Positions 37,261 through 46,725 of a stretch of DNA of 64,000 bases are shown here, piece by piece. The position numbers and the translations under genes were made by a program. This DNA is from Alcanivorax sp. S71-1-4. GTDB taxonomy: Bacteria; Pseudomonadota; Gammaproteobacteria; Pseudomonadales; Alcanivoracaceae. The notes under the pieces were generated by a model, which saw nothing but the letters and a program-made list of their open reading frames with translations, was not told the DNA's origin and made no database searches. The stretch spans positions 1 through 64,000 of the forward strand of contig NZ_AQOR01000011.1 of assembly GCF_009846755.1 (NCBI RefSeq), given 5' to 3'. Numbering within the stretch: position 1 is the first letter of the stretch; each line of letters starts with the position of its first letter.

Positions 37261-37283
37261 AAAAGGCCCGCCAAAGGCGGGCC
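37261..37283 (-). terminator. Terminator of the Pro/Ala-rich protein gene
   Basis: On the minus strand GGCCCGCC-TTT-GGCGGGCC is followed by TTTT. It starts 12 bp after the stop codon at 37295. Confidence 0.85.
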
Positions 37284-37294
37284 AGGGATGCGGG

Positions 37295-38137
37295 TTACCA
37301 CTGCATGCGGAAGCCGCCTGTGCTTTCCTCCGAAGGTGTCTCTTGTGGCGATGCCGCAGGGGCGTTCTCCGGCCCGTCCGAGGGCTCGTCAGTGGCCGCA
37401 GTGGGCGCAGCAGAAGCCGGTGCCGGAGTGGAGGGTGCCGGCTCGGGCGCCGCAGACGGTGCGCCGGTGCCGTCAGGGTTGGCGGTGGCCGGCGGCTGGC
37501 CGTCGTCCATGATGATGCGGCCGGAAGCCGGATCAAAACGGAAGCGGGCCGGGCGTTTGCCTGTGTCCTGCCCTGCCGGCTCCGCGGGTGTTGCCGGTGC
37601 ATCGGCGGTGGTTGTTGCCGGTGTCGGTTCTGCGGCGGGTGCCGGGGCTATCTGTGGTGCTGCCTGTGGCGTAGCGCTGCCGTCAGGCTCGCCGGCGGGC
37701 GTGGCTGGTGCGGCAGGTGTCGTGGCACCGTCCAGTGGAATGATCTGGCCGGTGGCCGGATCAAAGCGATACTCGGACCCGGTCCCGGCGGGTGCCGCCT
37801 GCTCGACCGGCGTGGCCGCCGGGGCGGCGGAGGAGCCGCTGATCACTTCCGGTACGGCGGCGGGTGCAGGTGGCGGCTGGTGTGATACCGCGTGCAGCGT
37901 GTAATCGCCTTCAAAATAGACGGTGAAATCAGCGTAGACCCAGCGGCTGATAGGCGGCTGGCCGACAGGGGCGCGCTTCTGTTCGGGTGCACCGAAGGCG
38001 CGCTCGACAGCAGACTTTGTCATGCCGCGCTCAGGCATGTTGCTGCCGTGGGCCGTGATGGTGCTGGCGATCAAAACGAGGCCGGCCAGGTGGCGCAACA
38101 CAGACAGCGCCGTGCCGCAGCTTGTTCTTATAGGCAT
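37295..38137 (-). CDS. Secreted Pro/Ala-rich protein with duplicated FDPxxGxII motif
   Basis: I do not recognise this 280-residue protein. An N-terminal signal-like segment (LRHLAGLVLIASTITAHG) is followed by a small folded region (MTKSAVERAFGAPEQKR, WVYADFTVYFEGDYTLHAV) that resembles the short outer-membrane SmpA/BamE-like domain found in periplasmic proteins. The rest is a long linker of Pro, Ala, Thr and Gly broken by two copies of YRFDPATGQIIPLDG / FRFDPASGRIIMDDG. It ends GGFRMQW. The two motifs may be binding sites on a flexible tether. It is divergent from lolC and has its own terminator. Confidence 0.7.
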   Translation of the reverse strand: MPIRTSCGTALSVLRHLAGLVLIASTITAHGSNMPERGMTKSAVERAFGAPEQKRAPVGQPPISRWVYADFTVYFEGDYTLHAVSHQPPPAPAAVPEVISGSSAAPAATPVEQAAPAGTGSEYRFDPATGQIIPLDGATTPAAPATPAGEPDGSATPQAAPQIAPAPAAEPTPATTTADAPATPAEPAGQDTGKRPARFRFDPASGRIIMDDGQPPATANPDGTGAPSAAPEPAPSTPAPASAAPTAATDEPSDGPENAPAASPQETPSEESTGGFRMQW

Positions 38138-38161
38138 CCCGATTCCCCCATGGGAGCTGTA

Positions 38162-38184
38162 AACTTTCGTGATATTAGAAAGTT
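38162..38184. promoter_or_regulatory. Inverted repeat in the divergent control region of lolC
   Basis: AACTTTC...GAAAGTT, perfect 7-bp arms separated by 9 bp, lies 24 bp upstream of the Pro/Ala-rich gene start and 200 bp from lolC. The size and position suit an operator, but no cognate regulator can be named. Confidence 0.4.
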
Positions 38185-38387
38185 AGGTGTTGTTATTCAA
38201 TCACTTTGGCAGTTCAGGAATAAGGACTTTCATCACAAAGCGACAGCCGGAACCTGCCGCACCGGCGCGGGTCAGACGGTCTGTCGTGATAACCCGGCCG
38301 GTATTGTCTGTCCACGCAGGCACCGGTTGTGCGGTATGGGTGGCAATCGATCAACCTGATTGCCGGGGCAGGATCAATAGTGATTAA

Positions 38388-39632
38388 ATGCGCGCCATGT
38401 TCAGACCTTTCTCCCTCTTTGTTGGCGTGCGATATACCGGTGCCCGGGCGCGCAACAGCTTTATTTCCGTGATCACGCTGATTTCCGCGCTGGGGCTGAT
38501 GCTGGGCGTGGCGGTGCTGATCACCGTCCTGTCCGTGATGAATGGCTTTGAGCGCGAATTGCAGACGCGCATTCTCGGTATGGTGACCCACCTGTCGGTG
38601 CATGGCCGCGAACCGGTCGAAGACTGGCGCGCGCTCGCTGATCGCGCGTTGCGTGAGCCGGGGGTCAAGGGTGCCGCACCGTTTGTTGAGCTGCAGGGCA
38701 TGCTTACGCATCGGGGTACGGTGGCCGGCCTGATGGTCAACGGGGTCGAGCCGGAAGCCGAACGCAATGTCTCGATCGTCGGCGATTTCATGTGGGAAGG
38801 TGAATTCGACAGCCTGGTGCCGGGTGACTACAACATGGTGCTGGGCTATGGGCTGGCACGGAAACTCGGTGTGGAACTGGGCGACAAAGTGGTGCTGGTT
38901 TTGCCGGAGGCGAGCCTGTCGCCAGCTGGTGTGACACCGCGCTTCCGTCGTTTCACCGTGACGGGCATTTTCCGGGTGCGGGCAGAGGTGGATTCACTGC
39001 TGGCCTACGTGAACGTGGATGACGCGGCGCGCATGTCCCGGCAGACCGGCAAGGTGGAAGGCATACGGTTGCGGCTGGATGACCTGTTCCAGGCGCCGCG
39101 TGTCGGCTGGACGCTGCAGCAAACGCTCGGCAACGGCTACTACACCACCGACTGGACACGCAGCCACGGTAATCTGTTCCAGGCGATCCGCATGGAAAAG
39201 ACCATGATGACGCTGCTGCTGTCGTTCATTGTCGCCGTGGCGGCATTCAACATCATTTCCAGCCAGGTGATGCTGGTGACCGAGAAGCGCGCGAATATTG
39301 CCGTGTTGCGCACGCTGGGGGCCACGCCGGGCATGATCATGCGGATTTTCATGGTGCAGGGGACGCTGATCGGTCTGGCCGGCACCGGGTTCGGTGTGCT
39401 GCTCGGTATATTGCTTGCGACCAATGTCTCGGATATCGGCCAATGGATTGAAAGCACGTTCAATGCGCACATGTTCGATGCCTATTTCGTCAATTATCTG
39501 CCCTCGGAATTGCAGTGGGGCGATGTCGGTGTGATTGCGGCCATCGCCATGCTGATCAGTTTCTCGGCCACGCTGTACCCCTCCTGGCGGGCCAGCCGCG
39601 TGCAACCGGCGGAGGCGCTGCGTTATGAGTGA
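38388..39632 (+). CDS. lolC: Lipoprotein-releasing ABC permease (LolC/LolF type)
   Basis: The 414-residue permease has four membrane helices: one after RYTGARARNSFISVIT, then three at about 270-410, with a large periplasmic domain between. It closes with PSWRASRVQPAEALRYE, typical of the LolC/E family. Together with LolD it extracts outer-membrane lipoproteins and passes them to LolA. No lolE follows lolD, so a single homodimeric permease, as in the LolDF systems, is likely. ATG 38388 or 38397 starts it. It overlaps lolD by 8 bp. Confidence 0.93.
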   Translation: MRAMFRPFSLFVGVRYTGARARNSFISVITLISALGLMLGVAVLITVLSVMNGFERELQTRILGMVTHLSVHGREPVEDWRALADRALREPGVKGAAPFVELQGMLTHRGTVAGLMVNGVEPEAERNVSIVGDFMWEGEFDSLVPGDYNMVLGYGLARKLGVELGDKVVLVLPEASLSPAGVTPRFRRFTVTGIFRVRAEVDSLLAYVNVDDAARMSRQTGKVEGIRLRLDDLFQAPRVGWTLQQTLGNGYYTTDWTRSHGNLFQAIRMEKTMMTLLLSFIVAVAAFNIISSQVMLVTEKRANIAVLRTLGATPGMIMRIFMVQGTLIGLAGTGFGVLLGILLATNVSDIGQWIESTFNAHMFDAYFVNYLPSELQWGDVGVIAAIAMLISFSATLYPSWRASRVQPAEALRYE

Positions 39633-40341
39633 TGTATCGGCGCCGGTAATTCAGGCGAGTGCTCTGGTCAAACGCTATGACGAGGGCGGCGGCAATGTGG
39701 AAGTGTTGCGCGGGCTTGACCTGCGTATGGAAGCCGGCGAAACCCTGTCCATTGTCGGCACGTCCGGTTCCGGCAAATCCACGCTGCTGAACCTGCTGGG
39801 TGGCCTGGACCGGCCCACCGAGGGCGTGGTCTCCGTCTGTGGCCAGAACCTGGCCGGCATGACGGAATCACAGCGCGGTGTGCTGCGTAATCGCCGTATG
39901 GGATTCATCTACCAGTTCCATCATCTGCTGCCAGAGTTCACGGCGCTGGAGAACGTTGCCATGCCGCTGCTGATCCGGCAGGCGAGCCCGTCGGAGGCGG
40001 CCGTCGCCGCCACGGACATGCTCAAGGCGGTGGGGCTGTCGCATCGGCTGCAGCACAAGCCGGCGGCGCTCAGTGGGGGCGAGCGCCAGCGTGTGGCGAT
40101 TGCGCGGGCGCTGGTGACCCGGCCTGCCATCGTGCTGGCTGACGAACCGACCGGTAACCTGGATGAGCGTACCGCCGTCCAGGTGCAGGACCTGATGCTG
40201 GCGCTCAATCGTCAGTTCCAGACAGCATTGCTGATCGTCACGCACGACACCGGTTTCGCCACACGCTGTGCGCACCAGCTGGAACTGCACGACGGGCGCC
40301 TGCAGCCGTTCAGCGGCGCGCCGGTATCGGCTATTTCCTGA
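39625..40341 (+). CDS. lolD: Lipoprotein-releasing system ATPase
   Basis: The 238-residue ABC ATPase shows Walker A IVGTSGSGKSTLLNLLGG, signature LSGGERQRVAIARAL and Walker B VLADEPTGNLD, as in the LolD/MacB class. It drives lipoprotein release with LolC. Its 3' end overlaps by 11 bp with the convergent DUF2062 gene. Confidence 0.96.
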   Translation: MSDVSAPVIQASALVKRYDEGGGNVEVLRGLDLRMEAGETLSIVGTSGSGKSTLLNLLGGLDRPTEGVVSVCGQNLAGMTESQRGVLRNRRMGFIYQFHHLLPEFTALENVAMPLLIRQASPSEAAVAATDMLKAVGLSHRLQHKPAALSGGERQRVAIARALVTRPAIVLADEPTGNLDERTAVQVQDLMLALNRQFQTALLIVTHDTGFATRCAHQLELHDGRLQPFSGAPVSAIS

Positions 40342-40858
40342 CCCGCTGCACGCGGGTTTTCAGACGGAGCTGGCGGCGCTGCTTCCAGCTCCGCACCACC
40401 GCCAGCCGCCACAACAGCCGCGTGATCACCATGCCGGCCAGTCCGAACAGCACCCCACACAGCAACGATCCCACCCATAGCGGAATCATCTGTTCGGCCA
40501 GCCAGGCAAAGCTGACCGGGTGCGGTGGTGTGACCGGCATGTCCAGCAAACGGGCGCCGACCCGGTAGGTGAAATAGAACACCGGGACATAGGTGAAGGG
40601 ATTGGTCAGCCACACGATGGCCAGTGACAGAGGCAGGTTGCACTTGAAGTAGATCGCCAGCAGGGTCGCCGGCAACATCTGGAAAGGCATCGGCAATAGC
40701 GCCGCCACCGTGCCGATGAAGACCGCGCCGGACAGCGAACGCCGGTTCAGATGCCAGAGCCCGGGATCGCCCAGTATTTCACCGAACAATCCCAGCGATT
40801 TGCTCTGCCGTATCCGGTCTGCGGAGGGCAGGTGTTTTCGGAACAGATGCTTGGGCAT
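40331..40858 (-). CDS. DUF2062 membrane protein, paralog 1
   Basis: A 175-residue membrane protein of the DUF2062 family, with the conserved LWHLNRRSLSGAVFIG, FKCNLPLSLAIVWLTNP and YVPVFYFTYRVGA. Three to four hydrophobic segments and a very basic C-terminus (RSWKQRRQLRLKTRVQRVRK). Its function is unknown. A second, clearly homologous copy lies just upstream (40956-41465), so the pair arose by tandem duplication. Overlaps lolD by 11 bp at the 3' end. Confidence 0.88.
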   Translation of the reverse strand: MPKHLFRKHLPSADRIRQSKSLGLFGEILGDPGLWHLNRRSLSGAVFIGTVAALLPMPFQMLPATLLAIYFKCNLPLSLAIVWLTNPFTYVPVFYFTYRVGARLLDMPVTPPHPVSFAWLAEQMIPLWVGSLLCGVLFGLAGMVITRLLWRLAVVRSWKQRRQLRLKTRVQRVRK

Positions 40859-40955
40859 GCCGGCGGGAAGGCTGTGAGTGTGGCGCGCATTATGCCCTGA
40901 TCAGCAGGCAATGGCATGCCCGGAAGGACCAGACTTTGGCCTGACGGGGCGCCGC

Positions 40956-41465
40956 TCAGTTGCCGCGCGCACGACGCTGGCGGCGCGCCTGCCAACTGCG
41001 CACGATGGCCAGCCGCCACAGCAGCCGGATCAATATGAAGCCGGCCAGCCCGAACACCAGCCCACACAGCAACGACCCGAGCCACAGCGGCAGTAATTGC
41101 TCGACGAACCAGGCCACGGTCACCTGTTCCGGCATGTGCCGGGGCATATCCAGCAGCCAGGCGCCGACGCGGTAGCTGAAATAGAACACGGGCACGTAGG
41201 TGACCGGGTTGCTGATCCACACCAGCACCATCGACAGTGGCAGGTTGCATTTGAAACGCAGCGCCAGCAGGGCGGCCAGCACCATCTGCATGGGGATCGG
41301 CAGGAAGGCACAGAAAATGCCGACAAAGGCCGCACCGGAGAGCGAGCGTCGGTTCAGATGCCACAGATTCGGGTCCGCCAGCAATCCACTGCGACGTCCG
41401 AGGGCGCTGAGGCGGGTCAGGCGCTCAGGGCTGGGCAGGTATTTTCTGAACAGGCGTCTGGGCAT
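40956..41465 (-). CDS. DUF2062 membrane protein, paralog 2
   Basis: The 169-residue paralog shares most positions with the downstream copy: LWHLNRRSLSGAAFVG, FKCNLPLSMVLVWISNP, YVPVFYFSYRVGAWLLDMP. The genes are 97 bp apart and probably form one transcript. Sequence divergence is spread evenly, so the duplication is not recent. It is divergent from comEC. Confidence 0.88.
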   Translation of the reverse strand: MPRRLFRKYLPSPERLTRLSALGRRSGLLADPNLWHLNRRSLSGAAFVGIFCAFLPIPMQMVLAALLALRFKCNLPLSMVLVWISNPVTYVPVFYFSYRVGAWLLDMPRHMPEQVTVAWFVEQLLPLWLGSLLCGLVFGLAGFILIRLLWRLAIVRSWQARRQRRARGN

Positions 41466-41599
41466 GCGTCCAGGGTGCTGGCTTAGGGTCGGCGGGCGCC
41501 ATTATGCCTGCCGGGTTGGCCTGATTGCACGCCGATACCGTACAACGCGGCGCAAGCCTGTAATCCTGTGCCGTCTGGAGTGGGCAATGGGAGCGGAGC

Positions 41600-43848
41600 A
41601 TGTCAGGGATGGCGGCGCTGGCAGCCGGTATTGTGCTGGGCGTATTGGGGACGCCCGGGCCAGGGTGGTGGGGTGGCGGTGCCCTGTTGATCGGCATGAT
41701 GCTGTGGCGCTGGCCGCAGTGGCGGCTGCCGATGATGTGCCTGCTGGCCGGTATGGTCTGGGGAAACGTCGCTGTACAGCGAGGGCTGGCCGGCTGGTTG
41801 CCGGTGGCGCTGGCCGGGGCGGACATCACCGTCACCGGGACGGTTCAGGATCTGCCGGTGCGCCAGAGTCTGGGGCCGGGGCGGGAGCGATGGCGGTTCG
41901 TGCTGAGGGTCGAATCCTCACCACACTGGCCCGGGCAGCACCTGGTGCGGCTCAACTGGTATGACGCACCGCAACCTCTGGCTGCAGGAGATCATCTGCA
42001 ACTGCGCGTGCGGTTGCAGGCGCCGCGTGGGCAGGTGAATGAAGGTTCCTCAGACAGTGCCCGCCTGGACCTGGCGCGGGGAATCGACGCCGCCGGCACG
42101 GTGCGCGCGCTGATCGAACATCAGCCCGCCAGCGCCGGGCTGGGCCCGCTGCGCGAAGCAATTGGACAGCGACTGACCGGGACACTGGGGCAGACGCGAC
42201 CGGCGGGCCGGGTGCTGCCTGCCCTGGTGACCGCGGATCGCCGCGCGTTGACCGATGGCGACTGGCAACTGTTGCAGCAGACCGGCACGGCGCACCTGAT
42301 GGCCATTTCCGGGCTGCATATCACGCTGGTGGCGGGCATGGTCTGGTGGCTGGTCCGGGTGGCGCTGACGCCCTGGGCCGGTGGCTGGCGGCTTACGCCA
42401 GCGCAATGGGCTGTCTGGCCGGCCCTGCTGGCTGCGGTGGGGTATGCCGCGCTGGCCGGTTTCGCATTGCCGACACAGCGAGCCTGTCTGATGTCGCTGG
42501 TCGCGCTGCTGGCGATCCGCTGGCGGCTGCGCTGGCGTACCGGAACAGCCCTGCTGTGCGCCGCCCTGATGGTGTTGCTGCCGGACCCGCTGGCCGCGCT
42601 GGACAACGGCTTCTGGCTGTCGTTCGGTGCCGTGGCCATGCTGGTCTGGCTGGCACAGGGCGGCGAGACCTCACTGTGGCGGGTGCAGTGGGTGCTGTCC
42701 TTCGGGCTGGGTGCCTTTTCTGCCTGGCTGTTCAGTGCCTGGGGGCTGGCCGCGCCGCTGGCCAATCTGGTCGCGGTGCCGCTGTTCTCGCTGTGGGTGG
42801 TGCCGTTGACGCTGGCCGGCACCCTGGTGCCCGGCGCGCAGGCACTGTGGTGGGGCGCGGCGCTGCTGGTGGATCTCTGCTGGCAGGGGCTGGCGTATCT
42901 GGCCGCCTGGCAGCCGCTGTTGCCGCCGCCTGCATCGCTGGCAGCAGCCCTGGCGGTGCTGCTGGCCTGCCTGCTGGTGTGCCGCCCGCCGGGGCCATGG
43001 CCGCGCTGGTGGGTGCCGCTGTTGCTGCTGCCCTGGTGCTGGCCCGCCGGGCCACAGCTGGCAGAGGGTGATTTCGATCTGGTGGTGTTTGACGTGGGGC
43101 AGGGGCAGGCGCTGGCGATCCGTACCCGCCAGCAGCTGGTGCTGTACGATCTGGGGCCGGGCTGGGCCGGCGGCAACGCCGGCGAACGGGTGCTGCGCCC
43201 CTGGCTGTTGAAGCAGCGGCGTCCGGTGACGCTGGCGTTTATCAGCCACGGCGACAGCGACCATGCGGGCGGGCTGCCGGGGCTTGACGGGTTGCTGCCG
43301 GCGCGCGGGGTCTACAGTAGCGCGCAGCAAGCCCCTGACGGGACCTGCGCTGCCTGCGTGGGCAACACTGGACACTGGATGGAGTGAGCCTGGAGGTGCT
43401 CTGGCCGACACCGGCGCTGCCGCTGGTGCAGCGCAACAACCGCAGTTGCGTTGTGCGTGTCCAGGGGCGAGGCGGGACGGTGCTGTTGACCGGCGACATT
43501 ACCCGGCCGGTGGAATACTGGCTGGCGGCCCGGGGAGACTTGTCGCCCGTGACAGTGTTGCAGGTGCCGCATCACGGCAGTGCGACCAGTTCGTCCTATG
43601 CGCTGTTGCGCGCGACACAGCCGCGCTGGGCATTCGCCAGTGCAGGTCATGCGAACCGCTTCGGTCATCCGGCGCAGAACGTGCGCGCACGTTACGCCGC
43701 GCTGGGTGTTCCGCTGCTGGTCAGTTCTGAGACCGGCATGATTGTATTCAGCCTGCATGGCTCCCATAATCCGGCGCCATTGTTGTGGCGCGCGCGGTAT
43801 CCGCGCCCGTGGCGGCCTCAGGCCGCGTCCACACAGCACACGCCGTGA
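41600..43848 (+). pseudogene. comEC: comEC (DNA uptake channel) interrupted by a single-base frameshift
   Basis: Two abutting frames together encode a full ComEC. Part 1 (41600-43387, 595 residues) has the N-terminal DUF4131 region, the multi-helix competence domain (LMAISGLHITLVAGMVWWLV) and the start of the metallo-beta-lactamase-like domain (FDVGQGQALAIRTRQ, FISHGDSDHAGGLPG). Part 2 (43384-43848, 154 residues) continues it (TVLLTGDITRPVEYW, VLQVPHHGSATSSS, ANRFGHP). Adding one G in the TGG-ATGG stretch at about 43377-43379 restores H-W-D-G-V-S-L-E-V, the family consensus. Thus one base is missing, by mutation or sequencing error. The GTG of part 2 overlaps the TGA of part 1, so a split two-chain protein through reinitiation is also possible. 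Confidence 0.88.
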
Positions 43849-43887
43849 GGCAAGCAGGATGAGCGTGACCGCAGAAGGGGAAAAGGC

Positions 43888-44523
43888 ATGCTGGAGATAG
43901 TGCTGGCAGGGGGCTGGATGATGGTCCCGATTCTGTTGTGTTCAGCGGTGGCGCTGGCCATCGTGGTGGAGCGTTTCTGGAGCCTGCGCCCATCGCGGCT
44001 GGCACCGGCGGAATTGCTCGGCCAGGTACGCGGCAGTTGGCAGAAGAACAAGGTCGATCGCAGCTATCTGCAGGCGTTGCGCGGCAATTCTCCGCTGGGC
44101 CGCATCCTGGCGGCCGGGCTGGCCAGCGGTGCAGCCAGCCGCGACGTGAGCAAGGAACGTATTGAGGAAGCGGCCAGTCAGGAAGTGCATGACATGGAGC
44201 GTTTTCTGAACACCCTGGGCACCATCGCGGCCATTGCACCGTTGCTGGGTCTGCTGGGCACCGTGATCGGCATGATTGACGTATTCTCGGTGATCATGGT
44301 GCAGGGCAGCGGTGATGCCGGCCGTCTGGCCGGCGGTATTTCCACGGCACTGATCACCACCGCCGCCGGTCTGAGTGTGGCGATCCCGGCGTTGTTCTTC
44401 CACCGCTTCTTTGTTCGTCGGGTGGATGAAATCACCGTCGGCATGGAGCAGGCAGCGGTGCAACTGCTTGACTGGATGCACGGTGCCGAGCAGGCCTCGC
44501 GTGAAGGGAAGGCCGCATCGTGA
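43888..44523 (+). CDS. exbB: ExbB/TolQ-type proton channel (MotA/TolQ/ExbB family)
   Basis: The 211-residue protein has three membrane helices (ILLCSAVALAIVVERFW; TIAAIAPLLGLLGTVIGMIDVF; ISTALITTAAGLSVAIPALFF), the classic ExbB/TolQ pattern. It forms the proton-conducting channel with the ExbD-like partner that overlaps its end by 4 bp. Whether it energises TonB or another system cannot be told, since no tonB or tolA is present. Position after comEC and before msbA/lpxK matches the order in Pseudomonas. Confidence 0.92.
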   Translation: MLEIVLAGGWMMVPILLCSAVALAIVVERFWSLRPSRLAPAELLGQVRGSWQKNKVDRSYLQALRGNSPLGRILAAGLASGAASRDVSKERIEEAASQEVHDMERFLNTLGTIAAIAPLLGLLGTVIGMIDVFSVIMVQGSGDAGRLAGGISTALITTAAGLSVAIPALFFHRFFVRRVDEITVGMEQAAVQLLDWMHGAEQASREGKAAS

Positions 44524-44939
44524 AATTCCGCCGCCAACGCCTGGATGAGGTGTCGGTGAACCTGACGCCGCTGATTGATGTGGTGTTTCTGCTGCTGATC
44601 TTCTTTATGGTGTCCACCACCTTTACCCGCGAAACACGGCTGGGGGTGGTGCTGCCGGAGGCCAGCGGCCTGCCGCAGGCGGAGATGACGGATCAGGTCG
44701 AGGTCGTGATCAGCGCTGCCGGCGAGTATCGTATCAACGGCGAGCAGCTGGTGCGGGCCGACGCCGACACATTGCGTTCGGCGCTGCTGGCATTGTCCCG
44801 CGAGGGCACGGACCGCCCGCTGATGATTACTGCCGATGCCGACAGTTCACACCAGTCGGTGGTGCGGGTGATGGACGTGGCCGGTCAGCTTGGCTTCGTC
44901 AATATCACCATCACGACACAGGAACCCGCCACCGACTGA
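44520..44939 (+). CDS. exbD: ExbD/TolR family protein
   Basis: The 139-residue partner of ExbB has one N-terminal helix with the key Asp (VNLTPLIDVVFLLLIFFMV) and a periplasmic domain. The start ATG/GTG lies in a 4-bp overlap with exbB (GTGA at 44520). Similar ExbD-type proteins hold the proton-path Asp that is essential for energy transfer. Confidence 0.92.
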   Translation: MKFRRQRLDEVSVNLTPLIDVVFLLLIFFMVSTTFTRETRLGVVLPEASGLPQAEMTDQVEVVISAAGEYRINGEQLVRADADTLRSALLALSREGTDRPLMITADADSSHQSVVRVMDVAGQLGFVNITITTQEPATD

Positions 44940-44981
44940 ACGTGATGGGCGATATCTGAGTATGAGGAGTAACCCCCACCC

Positions 44982-46721
44982 ATGAGCCAACCGCCGGATA
45001 CCACCTGGCAGACCTACAAGCGGCTGTTGCAATACACCCGCCGTCACTGGTGGGTGCTCTCCGGGAGTGTGCTCGGATACCTGATCTACTCCGGCATGCA
45101 GCCGCTGATCGCGGAGATGATGCGCGTCATCACCGAGACCATCGAGAATCCGACGCCGCACATGGTGCTGCTGATCTGCGTGGCGCCCTTTGTGATCAAT
45201 CTCGTCCAGGGCGTTGGCCAGTTTCTCGGCGCCTACTGCATCACCTGGGTGGGCCAGCGCATTGTCTACGAGTTGCGCAATGAGACCTTTACCCACGTGT
45301 TGCGCCTGCCCACGCGGGAGTATCAGCAGAGCTCCTCCGGGCACCTGATGTCCAAGATCATCTACGACGCGCAACAGGTCACTGCGGCGGGCACGGATGC
45401 CGTGACGGTGATCCTCCGCGAGGGCCTTACCGTCGTCGGCTTGCTCGGGTACCTGCTGTACAGTAACTGGAAGCTGACCATGATCCTGTTCACTGTCGGG
45501 CCGATCATTGCCCTGATGGTGAACTACATGAGCAAGCGCTTTCGCATGATCAGCCGCCGTATCCAGGGCAGCATGGGCAGCATCACGCAATTTCTCGGTG
45601 AGGCCATCGAAGGCAACCAGCCGGTGAAGATTTTCTCCGGTCAGCAACTGGAAGAAGAGCGCTTTGAAAAAGCCAGCCGCCGCTTCCAGAAGCAGCATGT
45701 GAAGATGGAAGTGAGCAAGGTCACCAGCACGGTGACGGTGCAGCTGGTGGTCGCCATCGGCGTGGGGGTGATCACCTATCTGTATATCCAGATCATGGGC
45801 GAAGCCATTACGGTGGGCGAGTTCCTGGCGTTTATCGCGGCTGTGGGCCTGATCCAGAAACCGATCAAGCAGCTCACGGATGTGAACGTGAAAGTGCAGC
45901 GTGGCGTCACTGGCGCGGCGTCGCTGTTTGAATTGATGGACCGTCCACCGGAGCCTGACCACGGCACCGTGCCGCTGACTCGCGCCCGTGGCGAGCTGGA
46001 ATTCCGCCACGTCAGCTTCGGCTATGTGCCGGATGCGCCGGTGGTGAGGGAACTGTCGTTCCGCGTGAGCCCGGGCGAGACCGTGGCGCTGGTCGGCCGT
46101 TCCGGGGCGGGCAAGAGCACCATCGCCGCGCTGGTGCCACGTTTCTACGAGCCCGATCAGGGCAGTATCCTGCTGGACGGCAGGGTGATCACCGATTACC
46201 CGATGCTGGACCTGCGTCGCCAGATTGCCATGGTCACGCAGAAAGTCGTGCTGTTTAACGATTCCATACGCAACAACATTGCCTACGGCGAACTGCGTGA
46301 CTGCACCGACGAGGAAATTATCCGCGCGGCAAAGGACGCCTATGCCTGGGATTTCATCAGCAAACTGGAACGTGGTCTGGACACGGAAGTGGGCCAGGAC
46401 GGTGTGCAGCTTTCCGGTGGCCAGCGACAGCGACTGGCCATCGCCCGGGCGCTGCTCAAGGATGCGCCGATCCTGATCCTGGATGAAGCGACGTCAGCGC
46501 TGGACAACGAATCTGAACATTTCATCCAGCAGGCACTGGAGCGTGTGATGAAGGGACGCACCACCATCGTGATTGCCCACCGGCTCTCTACCATCGAAAA
46601 GGCCGACCGTATTCTGGTGCTGGACCAGGGGCGGCTGATGGAAAGCGGCAGCCACGCCGAACTGATTGCGCAGAATGGCCTGTACAGCCAGCTGCACCAG
46701 ATGAACTTCGCGGACAGCTGA
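44982..46721 (+). CDS. msbA: Lipid A export ATP-binding/permease protein MsbA
   Basis: The 579-residue half-size ABC exporter flips core-lipid A across the inner membrane. Six helices in residues 1-320 precede the ATPase domain: Walker A LVGRSGAGKSTIAALV, signature LSGGQRQRLAIARALL, Walker B ILILDEATSALD and the H-loop IVIAHRLSTIEKAD. lpxK starts 4 bp after its stop, the usual msbA-lpxK arrangement. Confidence 0.97.
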   Translation: MSQPPDTTWQTYKRLLQYTRRHWWVLSGSVLGYLIYSGMQPLIAEMMRVITETIENPTPHMVLLICVAPFVINLVQGVGQFLGAYCITWVGQRIVYELRNETFTHVLRLPTREYQQSSSGHLMSKIIYDAQQVTAAGTDAVTVILREGLTVVGLLGYLLYSNWKLTMILFTVGPIIALMVNYMSKRFRMISRRIQGSMGSITQFLGEAIEGNQPVKIFSGQQLEEERFEKASRRFQKQHVKMEVSKVTSTVTVQLVVAIGVGVITYLYIQIMGEAITVGEFLAFIAAVGLIQKPIKQLTDVNVKVQRGVTGAASLFELMDRPPEPDHGTVPLTRARGELEFRHVSFGYVPDAPVVRELSFRVSPGETVALVGRSGAGKSTIAALVPRFYEPDQGSILLDGRVITDYPMLDLRRQIAMVTQKVVLFNDSIRNNIAYGELRDCTDEEIIRAAKDAYAWDFISKLERGLDTEVGQDGVQLSGGQRQRLAIARALLKDAPILILDEATSALDNESEHFIQQALERVMKGRTTIVIAHRLSTIEKADRILVLDQGRLMESGSHAELIAQNGLYSQLHQMNFADS

Positions 46722-46725
46722 TCGC

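Noticed and set aside
43376..43390. Programmed -1 frameshift in comEC
   Set aside because: No slippery heptamer (X-XXY-YYZ) at the junction; a missing base restores the consensus exactly, so mutation or error is simpler.
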